From contig NZ_PJMW01000002.1 of NCBI RefSeq assembly GCF_002846365.1, positions 3,658,001 to 3,722,000 on the forward strand: 64,000 bases of DNA, in the 5' to 3' direction. The translations under genes and the position numbers were made by a program. Below the pieces are notes generated by a model that saw only the letters and a list, made by a program, of their open reading frames with translations, did not search any database and had not been told where the DNA came from. This document shows positions 41,485 to 49,861 of the stretch, one piece after another. This stretch comes from Nocardia fluminea. Lineage in GTDB: Bacteria; Actinomycetota; Actinomycetes; Mycobacteriales; Mycobacteriaceae. Each line of letters begins with the position of its first letter. The first letter of the stretch is position 1.

Positions 41485-44003
41485 AACGCGGACAACTGCG
41501 CATCTACCTAGGTGCGGCGCCGGGCGTGGGCAAGACCTACGCCATGCTCGGCGAGGCGCATCGGCGCCTGGAACGCGGACGGGATGTGGTCGCGGCCGTC
41601 GTGGAGACGCACGGGCGGAAGAAGACCGCCGAACTGCTGGCGGGCATCGAGCGGATTCCGCCCACGATGGTCTCCTACCGGGGGACCGAGCTGCCCGAAC
41701 TCGATGTCGACGCGGTGCTCACGCGCAAACCCGCGGTGGTGCTGGTCGACGAACTGGCGCACACGAACGCACCGGGCAGCGCGCACGAGAAACGCTGGCA
41801 GGACGTGGAGCAACTCCTGGCCGCGGGGATCGACGTGATCTCCACGGTGAACGTGCAGCACCTCGAGAGCCTCAACGATGTGGTGCAGCAGATCACCGGC
41901 ATCGAGCAGCGTGAGACGGTGCCCGACGCGGTGGTGCGCGGTGCCGATCAGGTGGAACTGGTCGATCTGACACCGGAAGCATTGCGGCGCAGGCTTTCCC
42001 ACGGCAATGTCTATGCCGCCGACAAGGTCGACGCCGCGCTGCGCAACTACTTCCGCCCCGGCAATCTCACCGCGCTGCGCGAACTCGCGCTGCTGTGGCT
42101 GGCCGACCAGGTGGACGCGGCGCTGGCCCGGTACCGGGCCGACCACAAGATCACCGAGTTGTGGGAGGCGCGCGAACGCGTCGTCGTCGCGGTGACGGGT
42201 GGTCCCGAGTCGGAGACGGTGGTGCGCCGGGCCGGGCGGATCGCGTCCAAGTCCAGTGCCGATCTGGTCGTGCTGCACGTGGTGCGTGGCGACGGGCTGG
42301 TCGGGGTATCGACCGAGCGGATGACCAAGCTGCGCGACCTCGCCGCCGGTCTCGGCGCCTCGCTGCACACGGTGACCGGCGACGATGTCCCCTCCGCGCT
42401 GCTCGATTTCGCGCGCGAGGTCAACGCCACCCAGTTGGTGCTCGGCACCTCGCGGCGCTCACGCTGGGCGCGGATGCTCGACGAGGGCATCGGATCGACG
42501 GTCGTGCAGCGCTCGGGCAAGATCGATGTGCACATGGTGACCCACGAGGAGGCCAATCGCGGGGTACGCAGGCAGTGGCTGCGTCCGCGGCGGCCGGTGA
42601 GCGCGTGGCCGGCGGCCGTGATCGTGCCGGTGCTGGTGAGCGTGGTCTGCGGGGTGTTGCTCGACCGGTGGTTGCAGCTGGGCGGGCTGAGCGCGATGTT
42701 CTTCGTCGGGGTGGTCGCGGTCGCGCTGTTCGGCGGTGTCGTCCCCGCCGGTGTGTCGGCGTTGCTGTCGGGGCTGCTGCTGAACTGGTACTTCACCGAC
42801 CCCCGCTACAGCTTCACCATCGCCGAGCCGGACAACTTCGTCACCGTGGTCGTGCTGCTGATCGTCGCGGTGGCCGTGGCGGCGCTGGTCGACGTGGCCG
42901 CGAAGCGAAGCACCCAGGCGCGCAAGGCTTCTCGGGAAGCGGAGCTGCTGACGATGTTCGCCGGATCCGTGCTGCACGGCGCCGACCTGCCCAACCTGCT
43001 CGAGCAGGTCCGCGAAACCTACGGCCAGCGCGCGGTGAGCGTGCGGTGCGGGGATCAGATCGTCGCCGCGGTCGGCACCGACCCACCGACGCGACCGTCC
43101 GACGCCGAGACCGTCATCGAAGCGGGTGACGCGCAGAGCCATCTGCTGCTGGCCGGGCGGGCGATCGACTCCACGGATCGGCCGGTGCTCAACGCGGTCG
43201 CCAACCAGGCGGCCGGGCTGGTGCGCCAAGCCCGGTTGGCGGAGGAAGCGAGTGCGGCGGCGGCCCTGCTGGAAGCCGATCGGCTGCGCCGCGCGCTGCT
43301 GTCGGCGGTCAGCCACGATCTGCGCACCCCGCTGGCCGGCGCGAAAGCGGCCGTGTCCAGCCTGCGCAGCGACGACATCGAATTCTCGGCCGAGGACACC
43401 GGCGAACTGCTGGAGGCGATCGAGGAGTCCGTGGACCAGCTGACCGCACTGGTCGGCAATCTGCTCGACTCCTCGCGACTGGCCGTCGGCGTCGTCACCC
43501 CGCGGTTGGGGCAGGTGTACATGGACGAGGCGGTGCATCGCGCACTCGTGAGCGTCGGCATGGGCACCCGAGGTCTGCGCCGGGCCGCCATGGACCGGGT
43601 GAAGGTCGAGGTCGGTGAGGTTTCCGTGCTGGCCGACAGCGGCTTGCTCGAACGCGTACTCGCGAACCTGATCGACAACGCCCTCCGTCACTCCGGCCGG
43701 GACTCGCCCGTGCGGGTCACCGCCGAACACGTCGGCGACCGGGTGTCGATCGCGGTCGTCGATATCGGCCCCGGCGTGCCTTCGGGCACCGAGGAGCAGC
43801 TGTTCGAACCCTTCCAACGCCTCGGCGACCGCGACAACACCACCGGCGTGGGCCTCGGCCTCTCGGTCGTCCGGGGTTTCGTGGAGGCGATGGGCGGCAC
43901 CGTCCACGCCGAGCCGACTCCGGGCGGCGGCCTGACCATGCTCGTCGATCTGCCATCGGGAACACCCGCGGTGGACCCACCAGTCGACGCCCGAGGAAAG
44001 TGA
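41481..44003 (+). CDS. kdpD: Sensor histidine kinase KdpD
   Basis: 840 aa, full length. The N-terminal KdpD domain has Walker A GAAPGVGKTYAML; a Usp-like domain (about 230-355) is followed by four membrane helices, a GAF-like region, the phospho-acceptor VSHDLRTPL and an HATPase domain (NLIDNALRHSG, GVGLGLSVVRGFVEAMGG). It senses K+ limitation or envelope stress and phosphorylates KdpE. It is divergent from the kdpFABC genes. Start GTG 41481. Confidence 0.96.
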   Translation: MKRGQLRIYLGAAPGVGKTYAMLGEAHRRLERGRDVVAAVVETHGRKKTAELLAGIERIPPTMVSYRGTELPELDVDAVLTRKPAVVLVDELAHTNAPGSAHEKRWQDVEQLLAAGIDVISTVNVQHLESLNDVVQQITGIEQRETVPDAVVRGADQVELVDLTPEALRRRLSHGNVYAADKVDAALRNYFRPGNLTALRELALLWLADQVDAALARYRADHKITELWEARERVVVAVTGGPESETVVRRAGRIASKSSADLVVLHVVRGDGLVGVSTERMTKLRDLAAGLGASLHTVTGDDVPSALLDFAREVNATQLVLGTSRRSRWARMLDEGIGSTVVQRSGKIDVHMVTHEEANRGVRRQWLRPRRPVSAWPAAVIVPVLVSVVCGVLLDRWLQLGGLSAMFFVGVVAVALFGGVVPAGVSALLSGLLLNWYFTDPRYSFTIAEPDNFVTVVVLLIVAVAVAALVDVAAKRSTQARKASREAELLTMFAGSVLHGADLPNLLEQVRETYGQRAVSVRCGDQIVAAVGTDPPTRPSDAETVIEAGDAQSHLLLAGRAIDSTDRPVLNAVANQAAGLVRQARLAEEASAAAALLEADRLRRALLSAVSHDLRTPLAGAKAAVSSLRSDDIEFSAEDTGELLEAIEESVDQLTALVGNLLDSSRLAVGVVTPRLGQVYMDEAVHRALVSVGMGTRGLRRAAMDRVKVEVGEVSVLADSGLLERVLANLIDNALRHSGRDSPVRVTAEHVGDRVSIAVVDIGPGVPSGTEEQLFEPFQRLGDRDNTTGVGLGLSVVRGFVEAMGGTVHAEPTPGGGLTMLVDLPSGTPAVDPPVDARGK

Positions 44004-44007
44004 GCAC

Positions 44008-44805
44008 ATGGGTAACCCACCGGGGCCGGGCGCATCTGGCGCCGCCCACGACCGCCGGTCGCCGACGTCGCACGACGACGCGAGTGAGTCCGGCTCGACG
44101 ACGCGGGGAGACGGGGCGGCTCCACCGATCAAGGTGCTGGTGGTCGATGACGAGCCGCAGATCGTGCGTGCTCTGCGGATCAACCTGTCGGTGCGCGGGT
44201 ACGAGGTGATCACCGCGGGCAACGGGGCCGCCGCCCTGCGCGCCGCTGCCGAGAAGCATCCCGACGTCGTCGTTCTCGATCTGGGCCTGCCGGATCTGGA
44301 CGGGATCGACGTGCTGGCCGGATTGCGCGGATGGACCTCCGCGCCGGTGATCGTGCTCTCGGCGCGTACCGATTCGGCCGACAAGGTCGAGGCGCTCGAC
44401 GCGGGCGCCGACGACTACGTCACCAAACCCTTCGGGATGGACGAATTGCTCGCCCGGCTGCGGGCGGCGGTACGGCGCGGGGCCAGCGCGACCGACGCCG
44501 TCGATCCGGTGGTGGTCACCGACTCGTTCACCGTCGACCTGGTCGCCAAGAAGGTCACCAAGCGGGGTGCGCCGGTGCACCTGACGCCCACCGAGTGGGG
44601 CATGCTCGAGATGCTGGTGCGCAATCGCGGAAAACTGGTGGGACGCAAGGAACTACTGCGGGAGGTGTGGGGACCCGCCTACGCGACCGAGACCCACTAC
44701 CTGCGTGTCTACCTCGCCCAGTTGCGGCGCAAGCTCGAGGACGATCCGGCCCACCCGCGCCACCTGCTCACCGAGGCGGGCATGGGCTACCGCTTCCAGG
44801 AATGA
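44008..44805 (+). CDS. kdpE: Response regulator KdpE
   Basis: 265 aa, OmpR type. The receiver domain begins about residue 41 (IKVLVVDDEPQIVRAL), with the phospho-acceptor Asp in VVLDLGLPDLDG and Lys in TKPFGMDELL. The winged-helix DNA-binding domain contains LTPTEWGMLEMLVRN and ETHYLRVYLAQLRRKL. The first 40 residues are a Ser/Gly/Asp-rich extension not found in typical KdpE (~225 aa); a later start is possible. It follows kdpD by 4 nt. Confidence 0.95.
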   Translation: MGNPPGPGASGAAHDRRSPTSHDDASESGSTTRGDGAAPPIKVLVVDDEPQIVRALRINLSVRGYEVITAGNGAAALRAAAEKHPDVVVLDLGLPDLDGIDVLAGLRGWTSAPVIVLSARTDSADKVEALDAGADDYVTKPFGMDELLARLRAAVRRGASATDAVDPVVVTDSFTVDLVAKKVTKRGAPVHLTPTEWGMLEMLVRNRGKLVGRKELLREVWGPAYATETHYLRVYLAQLRRKLEDDPAHPRHLLTEAGMGYRFQE

Positions 44806-44825
44806 CAGTCGACCTGTGATTTCGC

Positions 44826-44851
44826 GAGTACATGGGTAACTCCATGTACTC
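44826..44851 (+). terminator. Inverted repeat after kdpE
   Basis: Perfect 10-bp arms GAGTACATGG / CCATGTACTC with a 6-nt loop, 20 nt past the kdpE stop. A terminator is likely, but a protein-binding palindrome is possible because of its AT content. Confidence 0.5.
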
Positions 44852-45434
44852 ACATCGGGTAGCTTGCGGTTGGTGTCGTTGTCAAGAGTGAACAGGGTTG
44901 GGTGCGCTTGACGCTGTGAGCCCCTGAACTGCGGATATGCTGCACTGTCGCGGCTTCGTACGGGTGACTTTGATCGGTAGCGTTGGCGTCAACGAACGTC
45001 GTTGGTCGACATCAGACATTAAATGGCAGGTTTGATGACAAGCGACGACGGTTCGGCAGCAACCGCTCCGCGCGCCGGTTGGATGACAGGGACGATCGCA
45101 TGGGCGTCGGCGCATGGCCAGCGTGTCGCAGGTTCGCGCCCCCGGCAGGACACGCAAAACATGGGCAACTGGAAAACGCCTGGTCATCGTCGATAGTTAC
45201 GCGATCTGAGCGGCTCGACGCTGCCTGGGCTGGTCGCTTGCTGTTCCCGTGCCCGCGTTCCCATCTAATCGGTGTGCCCTTCCGCGGGCACGCTGAGTAG
45301 ATGGGAACGAGGGTGACCTGGAGCGTTTGGATGGACAGTTAGCGATCGAAGCTGACTTCCCGCAGAAGCAGCCAGATGGGAGTCCAGGACCGGCGATAGG
45401 CATCGTGGGTAGCCGTCGGGCGGTCGGCGAGAAC
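44852..45434. other. Gene-poor stretch between kdpE and the IS element
   Basis: No recognisable gene. A 53-codon frame starts at an ATG near 45035 without family similarity or a good ribosome site. The last ~135 nt belong to the short open frame cut by the IS element. Confidence 0.5.
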
Positions 45435-45502
45435 GGGGCTGCTGCAGGGCTAGGTGACAACCGAGATGGCTTGCCGAGAGGCAGGCCTGAGAGGATGTCG
45501 CA

Positions 45503-45811
45503 GTGCCCAAGCCGTATCCGAAAGAGTTCCGCGACGACGTCGTGCGGGTCGCCCGCAACCGCGACGACGGGGTGACGTTGGACCAGATCGCGGCCGACTT
45601 CGGGGTCCATCCGATGACATTGTCGAAATGGATGCGCCAATCCGACGTAGACGACGGGAACAAACCGGGAACCACGCGCAGCGAATCCGCAGAGTTGCGC
45701 GATGCTCGCCGCCGGATCCGGTTGCTCGAGCAGGAGAACGAGGTCCTGCGCCGCGCGGCCGCCTATCTGTCCCAGGCTCAGATACCGGGAAAAGGCTCTA
45801 CCCGCTCGTGA
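45503..45811 (+). CDS. IS3-family transposase OrfA
   Basis: 102 aa from GTG 45503. The helix-turn-helix (VTLDQIAADFGVHPMTLSKW) is followed by a leucine-zipper-like coil (LRDARRRIRLLEQENEVLRR). It binds the IS ends. Its 3' part overlaps orfB, which is one frame back. Confidence 0.92.
   Translation: MPKPYPKEFRDDVVRVARNRDDGVTLDQIAADFGVHPMTLSKWMRQSDVDDGNKPGTTRSESAELRDARRRIRLLEQENEVLRRAAAYLSQAQIPGKGSTRS
45787..45793 (+). promoter_or_regulatory. -1 frameshift slippery heptamer G_GGA_AAA
   Basis: GGGAAAA is positioned in the orfA frame as G GGA AAA. A -1 slip continues into orfB as ...GK-RLYPLVKEL. This is the classic IS3 way to make the OrfAB transposase. Confidence 0.8.
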
Positions 45812-46668
45812 AAGAGCTTGCCGCCGAGGGAATCCCCGTGGCGGTGACGTGCCGGGTGCTGCAGCTCGCTCGCCAGCCCTACTACCGATGGCTGGCCGAT
45901 CCGGTGACCACCGGCGAACTCACCGAAGCCCTCCGGGCCAACGCGTTGTTCGACGCGCACCGCGACGACCCAGAATTCGGCTACCGGTTTCTCGCCGACG
46001 AAGCCCGCGAAGCAGGTGAATCGATGAGCGAGCGGACCGCCTGGAGAATCTGTTCGAACAATCGGTGGTGGAGCGCGTTCGGCAAGCCGCGGCGCGGCAA
46101 GAACGGCAAACCGGGCCCGCCCGTCCATGACGATCTGGTACAACGTAACTTCCGCAGCGACGCACCAAATCAGTTGTGGCTCAGTGACATCACCGAACAC
46201 CAGACCGGCGAAGGCAAGCTGTACTTGTGCGCGGTCAAAGATGTCTTCTCCAACCGGATCATCGGGTATTCGATCGATTCGCGGATGAAGTCTCGACTGG
46301 CGGTGACCGCGGTGAACAATGCTGTTGCCCGGCGCGGTGACGTGTCCGGTTGCGTGATCCACACCGACCGCGGATCTCAATTTCGCTCGAGGAGATTCGT
46401 CCACGCGCTCAACCGTCACCGCATGGTCGGATCCATGGGCCGTGTCGGCGCGGCCGGCGACAACGCCGCCATGGAAAGCTTCTTCAGCCTGCTTCAACAC
46501 AACGTCTTGGACCGGCAGCGTTGGGACACCCGCGAGCAGCTCCGGATCGCGATCGTCACCTGGATCGAACGCACTTACCACCGGCGGCGTCGACAAGCCA
46601 GGCTCGGCCGGTTGACCCCGATCGAATTCGAAACCATCATGTCCCCAGCAGCCCGACAGGCTGCTTAA
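45787..46668 (+). CDS. IS3-family transposase OrfB (DDE integrase domain)
   Basis: About 293 aa read after the frameshift. An HTH_21-type start (AFDAHRDDPEFGYR-like region) precedes the rve integrase core: NQLWLSDITEH (first Asp), CVIHTDRGSQFRS (second Asp) and NAAMESFFSLLQ (Glu). The C-terminus RLTPIEFE is typical. The DDE triad is complete. Confidence 0.93.
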   Translation, partial: GKRLYPLVKELAAEGIPVAVTCRVLQLARQPYYRWLADPVTTGELTEALRANALFDAHRDDPEFGYRFLADEAREAGESMSERTAWRICSNNRWWSAFGKPRRGKNGKPGPPVHDDLVQRNFRSDAPNQLWLSDITEHQTGEGKLYLCAVKDVFSNRIIGYSIDSRMKSRLAVTAVNNAVARRGDVSGCVIHTDRGSQFRSRRFVHALNRHRMVGSMGRVGAAGDNAAMESFFSLLQHNVLDRQRWDTREQLRIAIVTWIERTYHRRRRQARLGRLTPIEFETIMSPAARQAA

Positions 46669-46960
46669 CCGCTGTCACCCAATCCTGCAGCAGCCCCAAC
46701 CGGCGAGAGTCTGACCTGACGTGGGTTCGAAAGTGCTGTAGGGTGTTTGGCGGTACGACGAGATTCCAGGTGTGCGACTAATTCACCACTAGTCAGCCGT
46801 AACGCCGCCGGTACCGGCGAAACGGAAACTGATCTCTGGCGTCGTACGTCCAACGTTTGAGTGCCGGGCAGACCTTGGCTCGTCCAGAACCGTGTTCTGG
46901 CCTAGCTGAGGTGCAAGGTGGACCGCCTCTCTAGGTCATCCGACCGAGAGGCTCCGACAG

Positions 46961-47179
46961 GTGGGCGTCTTCCCATTCCTTACGGCTGCGATCGCATCCG
47001 GGGTGTTCTTCACGTGCCTGACGAAGGTCATCATCGCCGTCTATGCACTACGCGGGACGGTTCCTGAACAGCGCCCCGCGATCTTGAATTCCATCGCGCG
47101 AGTATTCCGTAACCTTCCGGCGGACAGCGCGGGGAAACCTCATGGAATCGAGGAAAAGGGTCCTGATCTCCCCGTATGA
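46961..47179 (+). CDS. Small single-pass membrane protein
   Basis: 72 aa from GTG 46961. One hydrophobic segment (about 5-30) is followed by ALRGTVPEQRPAILNSIARV, a pattern I recall from small actinobacterial hypothetical proteins. No function known. No strong ribosome site is visible. Confidence 0.45.
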   Translation: MGVFPFLTAAIASGVFFTCLTKVIIAVYALRGTVPEQRPAILNSIARVFRNLPADSAGKPHGIEEKGPDLPV

Positions 47180-47674
47180 CGGACGTCGACGGCTGTTCAG
47201 CAGGTGTCATCATCGGTGACTAATCAGTCTGACGTGCGTCGGCTCTCGCTGGTGGCCTGCGGTTCCGATCTCCGTCGAGCGGCAAACGACAGCAGGGGCT
47301 TGAACCCCGAATTGACGGTTGTTGGTTCGGGGTTTTCCAGGGGTTCACATTCGATTCCGGAAGGTCGCGACAGTTCGATCTGCCTGTGTCGATTCTGAGA
47401 GTGGTGCACGTTCGGTCTCGGATGGCTATGGACAATCACCGTGAATGCTTGGTGTAACTTTGGGATGGGTCAAATCCGTTGCCGCCATTGCAGGCTGGTG
47501 CTGCGCGTGAAGACACCGCGTGTTCTTGCGTGGCTGCGACTTCGTCAGTCTGGATCCAGCCCATCGGCTTGATGCCCCTGGCAATCTTGCCGCCCCGTGC
47601 AGGTTGGACTGCAACCGGTGCTCGCACAACAAGGCAGTACATCGTGGCTTCACGACCATCACAGGAGGGTTGAA
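47180..47674. other. Gene-poor stretch upstream of the gene pair
   Basis: No supported gene. A 9-bp inverted repeat AACCCCGAA / TTCGGGGTT (47303-47311 and 47326-47334) with a 14-nt loop is the only structure seen. The promoter of the following gene pair should lie here. Confidence 0.45.
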
Positions 47675-48667
47675 GTGCCAAGGCGCACAATGACGATCAC
47701 ACGGCTCTGGGCGCATCCGCGAGGAGACCGAAAGACTCGGCTGGATCTGTCGAAGCTGTCCGAAAGCGACGGCGACCTGCTCCACCTGTTCCATGGATTC
47801 GCAGTCGAAGTCACTGCCGATCAACTTCTCAAGGCAGCCACGGAGAGCTACGCGAACCCCATCGACGTCAAGTCAGTCGGGCGGGCCGTGACCTTGTGCG
47901 TCGAGGTCGGGCGCTACGGGGAGACCGGCACGATCACCAACGTCCACACTATGGCCACCGTGGGCGCGTTCACGAAGGACGACGCGACCTCTGTGAAGAC
48001 CCACGGCACACTTCTAGTGCCGATGGGCGCTACGAGTGGGCTGCTGTTCGTCGAACGGGCAGCGAACCAGTCGGGTGTCCTACGGGTGCTCGAACGTTTT
48101 CACGAGAAGTTCGAGCTCGCTTTCCCTGATATCAAACTTGAGACCGAGCCCGTCGTCGAAAGCGAAGCGTGGCTCAAGCGCGCGTCGCTGACCCGAGTCA
48201 GCGCCTACAGCACCCGCAAACCCACCGATGTAGCCGACACAGGCGACCTCAACGCCACCACGCGCCAGCTCGGAGATCTGGCGCACACGCTCCGCCCACC
48301 CCAGGGCAAGAAGGAGCTCCCGCGTTGGGTGTACGACAAACTGGCCCAAGGTGAACTGGACGCTAGGCAGCTCCTCCATTTCCGAGACGATGAGCAGCCG
48401 GAAGAGGTCGAGGTCACCCTCGAGCTCAACGGCCAATCGAAGACCTTCGTTCTCGGCAGGGAGAAGCAGCCCTCCATCAGCATGCTGATGTCGAAGTCAG
48501 GCGAAGACGCGTGGCAACTCGAAAAGGTTCGGACTTTCGTCCTGGCTCAAGCAACGGAGCTGTTCGACCGGCTCGGGGTAGACTGGAGACCGTCGTTCGC
48601 GACCGGCGCGTGGACAGCGGAACAGCTCTCAGCGAGGTTGGTCAACGCCATTGAGCAGCAAGCTTAG
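47675..48667 (+). CDS. Unrecognised soluble protein, first gene of a two-gene module
   Basis: 330 aa from GTG 47675, with AGGAGG (47663-47668) 6 nt upstream, a strong start. No signal peptide or membrane segment. The sequence is mixed alpha/beta (VTLCVEVGRYGETGTITNVH; GTLLVPMGATSGLLFVER), with no nuclease, ATPase or methylase motif I can identify. Its end overlaps the next gene, a four-helix membrane protein, by 17 nt. The pair sits next to a type I restriction system, so a defence role is possible but unproven. Confidence 0.75.
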   Translation: MPRRTMTITRLWAHPRGDRKTRLDLSKLSESDGDLLHLFHGFAVEVTADQLLKAATESYANPIDVKSVGRAVTLCVEVGRYGETGTITNVHTMATVGAFTKDDATSVKTHGTLLVPMGATSGLLFVERAANQSGVLRVLERFHEKFELAFPDIKLETEPVVESEAWLKRASLTRVSAYSTRKPTDVADTGDLNATTRQLGDLAHTLRPPQGKKELPRWVYDKLAQGELDARQLLHFRDDEQPEEVEVTLELNGQSKTFVLGREKQPSISMLMSKSGEDAWQLEKVRTFVLAQATELFDRLGVDWRPSFATGAWTAEQLSARLVNAIEQQA

Positions 48668-49151
48668 TGTCCTACCCACAATCCGAGCCCACTTTGACAC
48701 CTTCCGGGACAACACCGATGGTGCCCCGCACATCTGGGACTACATCGTCTTCGTTGGCCTCCCCGTAGCCGTAGGCGTAGTGTGCGCATGGCGAGGCGTC
48801 CGGCTGTCTGATGTCTCAGGCTTCCTCGCTGGGCTCGCGGTGTTCGCAGCCCTACTCTTCGGACTTGTCGTGTTTGTATTTCAGCTTCGGCTTCAGCTAC
48901 GCGCGTCCGAGATCTCTTCGACCAGCACACTGGCGCGGTTCGTTGACCAACTGTTCTACAACGTCAACTACGCCGTCGTGGTCGGCGTCGCGACCACTGG
49001 AACCGGAACCGTTGCTGTGCATCTGGCGAACAAGAACAGTGCGCCTGTATGGATCTCGGCGATACTCACGGCGCTTGGTTTGCACCTCGCGCTCACAATT
49101 CTCATGTGTGTCAAGCGAGTGCACTCCGCATACAGGATGCTGGCCACGTAG
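48651..49151 (+). CDS. Four-helix membrane protein, second gene of the module
   Basis: 166 aa from TTG 48651, inside the end of the preceding gene, so translation is probably coupled. Four hydrophobic helices are at about 31-47, 55-79, 103-122 and 131-152; a soluble ~28-residue N-terminus and a short basic C-terminus flank them. No family recognised. Small multi-helix proteins paired with a soluble partner are common as effectors or membrane sensors in phage-defence modules. Confidence 0.72.
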   Translation: MSSKLSVLPTIRAHFDTFRDNTDGAPHIWDYIVFVGLPVAVGVVCAWRGVRLSDVSGFLAGLAVFAALLFGLVVFVFQLRLQLRASEISSTSTLARFVDQLFYNVNYAVVVGVATTGTGTVAVHLANKNSAPVWISAILTALGLHLALTILMCVKRVHSAYRMLAT

Positions 49152-49861
49152 TCGTGGGAGTTCGTGGAACCTAGGTCCGGCACAGTTAGGCTCTGAAGTC
49201 GTGGGTGCGGCCCGCCGAGCGCGTCGGCCTGGGCAGATGATTGGAACTGTCGGTTGGTCGGCAACGTCCAACCTCACAGGACCAACCACGATGATCTGAC
49301 GAGCTGCCCATCGTGACGACGCTCCCAGGGCCGACAGAAATCATGCCGCTTCTCAACTCCGGAATTTTCAGGCGGACGCGGGATTTTCACGCCGATCAGA
49401 CTCGTCGCTGTGAGTACCGCAGCTCTACATCGCGATCTGTTGCGTCGCAGCAATGCGATGCGGGCGCTGAAGGAAGATTTTCCGTCGGAAAGCCCCACAG
49501 ATGAGCGAGGCGCGCCGCTATGAGCAGCTACGCGCTCACCCGTCCTACCTGATGGCGATGCCCGCCGAAGCGTTACCCCGCATCCTCGATGCTGCCAGGT
49601 TGGAAGACGCTCGCATTACTGCGCCTGGCAAACACGATCACGCAACCCACCAATAGTTCAGCGACCGAGTCGATTACGGTGGTGTCGGGCGTGCGTTCGT
49701 TTCAACGAGACCGACACTCGCCTTCGACGGTGCAGCTGCCGAGCTCCCGTCAATTCTCCTCCAAGGTCAGGCTTGCCGAGTCACCCTCGAACTGTCGGAC
49801 CGCTTAGATAGCCTGTGGCAGCATCCTCAACCCCCATCACGGATCCGGAGAACCAGCCAAC
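49152..49861. other. Gene-poor stretch before hsdM
   Basis: Only short frames occur: a 51-codon frame at 49501-49656 (MSEARRYEQL...) and an overlapping 37-codon frame from GTG 49410, neither with a clear ribosome site or a family. They may be remnants. The hsdM promoter should lie in the last ~200 nt. Confidence 0.4.

Larger units (their letters stand above)
45435..46697 (+). mobile_element. IS3-family insertion sequence (1263 bp)
   Basis: Terminal inverted repeats begin GGGGCTGCTGCAGG on both ends (45435 inward, 46697 inward) and continue imperfectly to about 27 bp (with GGTGACA). The target duplication is AAC, at 45432-45434 and 46698-46700. Inside are orfA (helix-turn-helix) and orfB (DDE transposase) joined by a -1 frameshift. 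Both frames are open, so the element looks intact and possibly active. Confidence 0.92.
45297..46781 (+). pseudogene. Short open frame interrupted by the IS3 element
   Basis: Removing the IS element and one copy of the 3-bp duplication joins the left frame (open from 45297, ...RRAVGEN) to the right frame (RRESDLTWVRKC...) in phase, giving about 70 codons up to a stop near 46779. No family recognised, so it may be a chance frame. Confidence 0.3.

Noticed and set aside
42459..44384. 641-codon minus-strand open frame
   Set aside because: Antisense to kdpD/kdpE; no family sequence.
45035..45196. 53-codon frame before the IS element
   Set aside because: No convincing ribosome site, no family and no coupling to neighbours.
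47280..47400. tRNA gene or attachment site
   Set aside because: A GTTCGATTCC-like stretch and an inverted repeat were seen, but no cloverleaf can be formed.
47675..49151. Assignment to the Kiwa (KwaA/KwaB) system
   Set aside because: Only the soluble-plus-four-helix layout is similar; I cannot support DUF4868 or KwaA homology from sequence.
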